Below, piece by piece: positions 61,720 through 64,000 of a stretch of DNA of 64,000 nucleotides (positions within the stretch are counted from its first letter, which is position 1; every line of letters starts with the position of its first letter). The position numbers and the translations under genes are program-made. The notes under the pieces are model-generated. The model was not told the origin of the DNA. It saw nothing but the letters and a program-made list of their open reading frames with translations, and did not search any database. The DNA is from Pseudodesulfovibrio sp. zrk46 (lineage in GTDB: Bacteria > Desulfobacterota > Desulfovibrionia > Desulfovibrionales > Desulfovibrionaceae). The DNA is taken from positions 2,560,001-2,624,000 of the forward strand of contig NZ_CP051216.1 of NCBI RefSeq assembly GCF_012516435.1, read 5' to 3'.

Positions 61720-64000
61720 ATGCGCCCGTATATCAACATTCTGGTTCTGGTCATGGTGCTGCTGGTTGGATCGTGTGTCCAAACAGCAGTCAATGTGCTG
61801 ACTACCGGGACGCCGGAGCCATCCAGAACAACTGGGACCACCAGATCAAGTGGTTACTATGGGCAGAACGCGTATCAGAAAGCTCAGCGGGAGGCCTACG
61901 CCGCCCAGGGGGAACGTGGGGACAATCCGGAAGCCATACGGATTTGGGAGCAGGCTTTAGCTCAGTATGATTCTCAGAATTGGCCCTTCACCAGAGCGTC
62001 TATCTGCTCGAATATCGCTCAACTGTACGTCAAGGAGAAGGATTACGGTAAGGCGCTTGGCTATGCCGAGCAGTCTGACAAGTTGTTGGATGTGGTCGAG
62101 AAAATTGGCGTGGTTGCCATTGATGACGACGGCTATGGGGTCCTGGATAGCAGCAAGGAACCGGAATATCGGAATTTCGGCGGCAACAAGGAAAGGATGT
62201 TCGACGCCTGGCGTACGACCAATGATTCCGTCCGGATGCAGTATTATCGTGCTGCCGGCGAGTCAGATAAGGCGGATGACATTGGTCGCAAGATGGCAAA
62301 GCGGAGCGAAAAACAGGTTGAGAATACCTATGAAGCGACCAAGAAGACGTACATCGACTCACTGAGAGTTCAGGCCAAGTACGACAAGACCCTCACTGAG
62401 GCCGAGATCGAACGGCGGGCCGAGGAGCAGGCACAGGCTTCCTTGAGGATGATGGAAGAGACACAGCGTGCCATGCAGGAACGCACTGCCCTCAGGGCGG
62501 AAATCTTTCGGCGCAGCATGGTCGGTGAAGGTGGGATCGAAGAGCTGATCGATCGCTTTGTTGAGATTGTTGTCGAACAGAATCCCACGGGTCCGCTCAT
62601 GTATGAGAATAATGCGAAGAATGCGGAAAAGAGTGGGCAGGCGGCGCAGATCGCTCAGGCCCGGGATTATCGTCGTTTGGGGGATTATCATCGTGAAAAC
62701 GTCTCCAAGCCGTGGGGTATGGCAGTAAAGGCCACGTTACTTCTGGATGTGAATCGTCCACAAGAGGCGCTTCGCTTCCTTGATCAAGCTCTTGCGAAGA
62801 TCAAGTCTCCTGCCCCCATGCCGCAAGTTGAAACGGATTTCATTGGCAGCTACTGGCAAACCATGATGGATCAACAGAGCTTTGATCTCATTGCATGGCG
62901 TTTTCTCAGGGCGCAAATCCTGACCCGGATGAATGATCCCCGGGCCATCGTGGAGTGGGACAGGGTCATCGACGAGCTGAATAGACCTGCCATTGATGTC
63001 TCAAGCGCATCTCAGGCCGAGAAGCAGGCTGCCATAATGTCAAATATCATGCGTGAAGCAATTCTTGGCGACCGGTATCAGGAACTGGCAGCTTCTGAAA
63101 TCGCTTCCCTCTATGAAAATGTGGGCAAGCAGGGAGAAGGTATCAGGTATATCGACAACCTGCTGAAAACCCGCGAAACAGCGCGTGCATCGTTTTCTGT
63201 CGAGGCCCACAAGCGTGGGTATCTGGCAGCCAACAAGCGCCTGTACGAGCGGTATCTCGCGCTTTCGACAAATGATCCGGGCGTCAATTTGCTAGGCATG
63301 GAGCGGGCAAAGTCTCGCGCCATGGTGGACCTCATGGCGGGTGGTATCGAGAATATAAATGACCCCACGTTGCAAATGGTCGCCATGTATCGGCAGGCGG
63401 CGGCCAGCGAGGCCGGCAAGCAGGCCCAGCAGCGAAAAACCCGGGCCATTGCTGGCAAGGAGCTGGATAAGGGCCTCAAGGAGCTCAAGCGCAACGCTCC
63501 CGAACTACACTCACTGATATCCGTGGATGTGGCTGGAGCCAATCAGCTCGCCGCCTTGCTCGGGCCCGATGCGGTGGCGCTCTCCTACTATGTGTCTGAT
63601 GACGCCCTGTATATCAACGTCATCGGTCAGGGGATCAGAGAGGTCGAGGTCGTTCCCGTTTCCAAGAGCGCCATGTTTGGAGCGGTGTATGACTATCGAC
63701 AGAAGCTGCTTGATCCCTCTTCGAAGTACTCTCGCAAGAGTGGAAAGGTTACCGTGGATTGGAACGTCGACAAGGGAACGCAACGCCTGACTGTCTCCAA
63801 TGGCATGCCGTTTCCTCTGGAAATCAACGGTATCAGCGCCCTGTATCGGTCATATGCTGGTGGTGCCCACTTCCCGTATCTGCCTATGGGATACAGCATG
63901 CAGGTGGCGGTCACAGCAGATGTTCAGTCGATTCCGGCCGGAAAGAAGGCTGTCATATACGAAGAAGAACAGTATGGCGGTGACTGGTCGTACAGCAATT
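61720..64000 (+). CDS. TPR/CHAT-like lipoprotein (3' end outside window)
   Basis: Open from ATG 61720 (GAGGAG upstream) to the end of the window, at least 760 residues. The signal peptide has the lipobox VGSC (Cys 19). Residues 55-560 are helical with TPR-like repeats ('DYGKALGYAEQSDKLLDVVE', 'PQEALRFLDQALAKIKSPAP'). From about 590 the pattern 'DAVALSYYVSDDALYINVIG' and 'REVEVVPVSKSAMFGAVYDY' is that of the N-terminal part of CHAT domains, caspase-like proteases. The catalytic His and Cys would be beyond position 64000, so activity cannot be judged. It is divergent from the caspase-fold lipoprotein. Confidence 0.8.
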   Translation, partial: MRPYINILVLVMVLLVGSCVQTAVNVLTTGTPEPSRTTGTTRSSGYYGQNAYQKAQREAYAAQGERGDNPEAIRIWEQALAQYDSQNWPFTRASICSNIAQLYVKEKDYGKALGYAEQSDKLLDVVEKIGVVAIDDDGYGVLDSSKEPEYRNFGGNKERMFDAWRTTNDSVRMQYYRAAGESDKADDIGRKMAKRSEKQVENTYEATKKTYIDSLRVQAKYDKTLTEAEIERRAEEQAQASLRMMEETQRAMQERTALRAEIFRRSMVGEGGIEELIDRFVEIVVEQNPTGPLMYENNAKNAEKSGQAAQIAQARDYRRLGDYHRENVSKPWGMAVKATLLLDVNRPQEALRFLDQALAKIKSPAPMPQVETDFIGSYWQTMMDQQSFDLIAWRFLRAQILTRMNDPRAIVEWDRVIDELNRPAIDVSSASQAEKQAAIMSNIMREAILGDRYQELAASEIASLYENVGKQGEGIRYIDNLLKTRETARASFSVEAHKRGYLAANKRLYERYLALSTNDPGVNLLGMERAKSRAMVDLMAGGIENINDPTLQMVAMYRQAAASEAGKQAQQRKTRAIAGKELDKGLKELKRNAPELHSLISVDVAGANQLAALLGPDAVALSYYVSDDALYINVIGQGIREVEVVPVSKSAMFGAVYDYRQKLLDPSSKYSRKSGKVTVDWNVDKGTQRLTVSNGMPFPLEINGISALYRSYAGGAHFPYLPMGYSMQVAVTADVQSIPAGKKAVIYEEEQYGGDWSYSN

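Overview
The window reads as chromosome of an anaerobic, Desulfovibrio-like bacterium (Desulfobacterota). This is inferred from gene content: a periplasmic selenocysteine formate dehydrogenase FdhAB, many NtrC-type and receiver-domain regulators, NhaB and SLC13-type transporters, and a GC content that looks moderately high except in one AT-richer island. I cannot name a genus from sequence alone.

Layout. 1-1834: end of a peptide/nickel-type ABC transporter operon (minus). 2051-3121: receiver-like plus TPR protein. 3250-3325: tRNA-Ala(GGC), a recombination hot spot. Its 3' 50 nt recur at 4708, 6555 and 17437, so three inserted segments lie in tandem. Two are tiny integrase-less cassettes (1.4 and 1.8 kb) with conserved ends, a gene with a conserved N-terminus and unrelated C-terminus, and an unrelated envelope-protein gene. 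The third is a 10.9-kb segment with a CusABC-type metal efflux operon and a membrane-bound SpoIIE-type phosphatase.

17683-34392: an unusual biosynthetic cluster. It has a C-A-PCP-C NRPS without thioesterase, a PP-loop/zinc amidotransferase-like enzyme, an MFS exporter, an E1/ThiF-like enzyme, a three-subunit molybdenum hydroxylase and a GNAT protein. A convergent operon holds an aminotransferase, an ATPase-fold/acetyltransferase-like fusion and a left-handed beta-helix protein. 34595-45675: an ion transport and stress locus: NhaB, an SLC13/RCK transporter and a Usp-like protein, divergent from a Lon protease with a receiver domain spliced in, then an NtrC-type regulator, its kinase and a kinase-fold/BON protein. 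Palindromes of type GTTGC-N5-GCAAC occur in two of its intergenic regions.

46051-54698: dienelactone-hydrolase-like protein, RsgA with an RNHCP zinc protein, a disulfide oxidoreductase, then fdhAB with an in-frame UGA (Sec) and a candidate SECIS hairpin. 54943-64000: an envelope locus of FecR, OmpA-like, secreted metacaspase, lipoprotein, periplasmic protein, MscS channel, caspase-fold lipoprotein and a TPR/CHAT-like lipoprotein that runs off the window. The strongest candidates for something undescribed are the tRNA-Ala cassette array, the NRPS cluster and the caspase/CHAT envelope locus.
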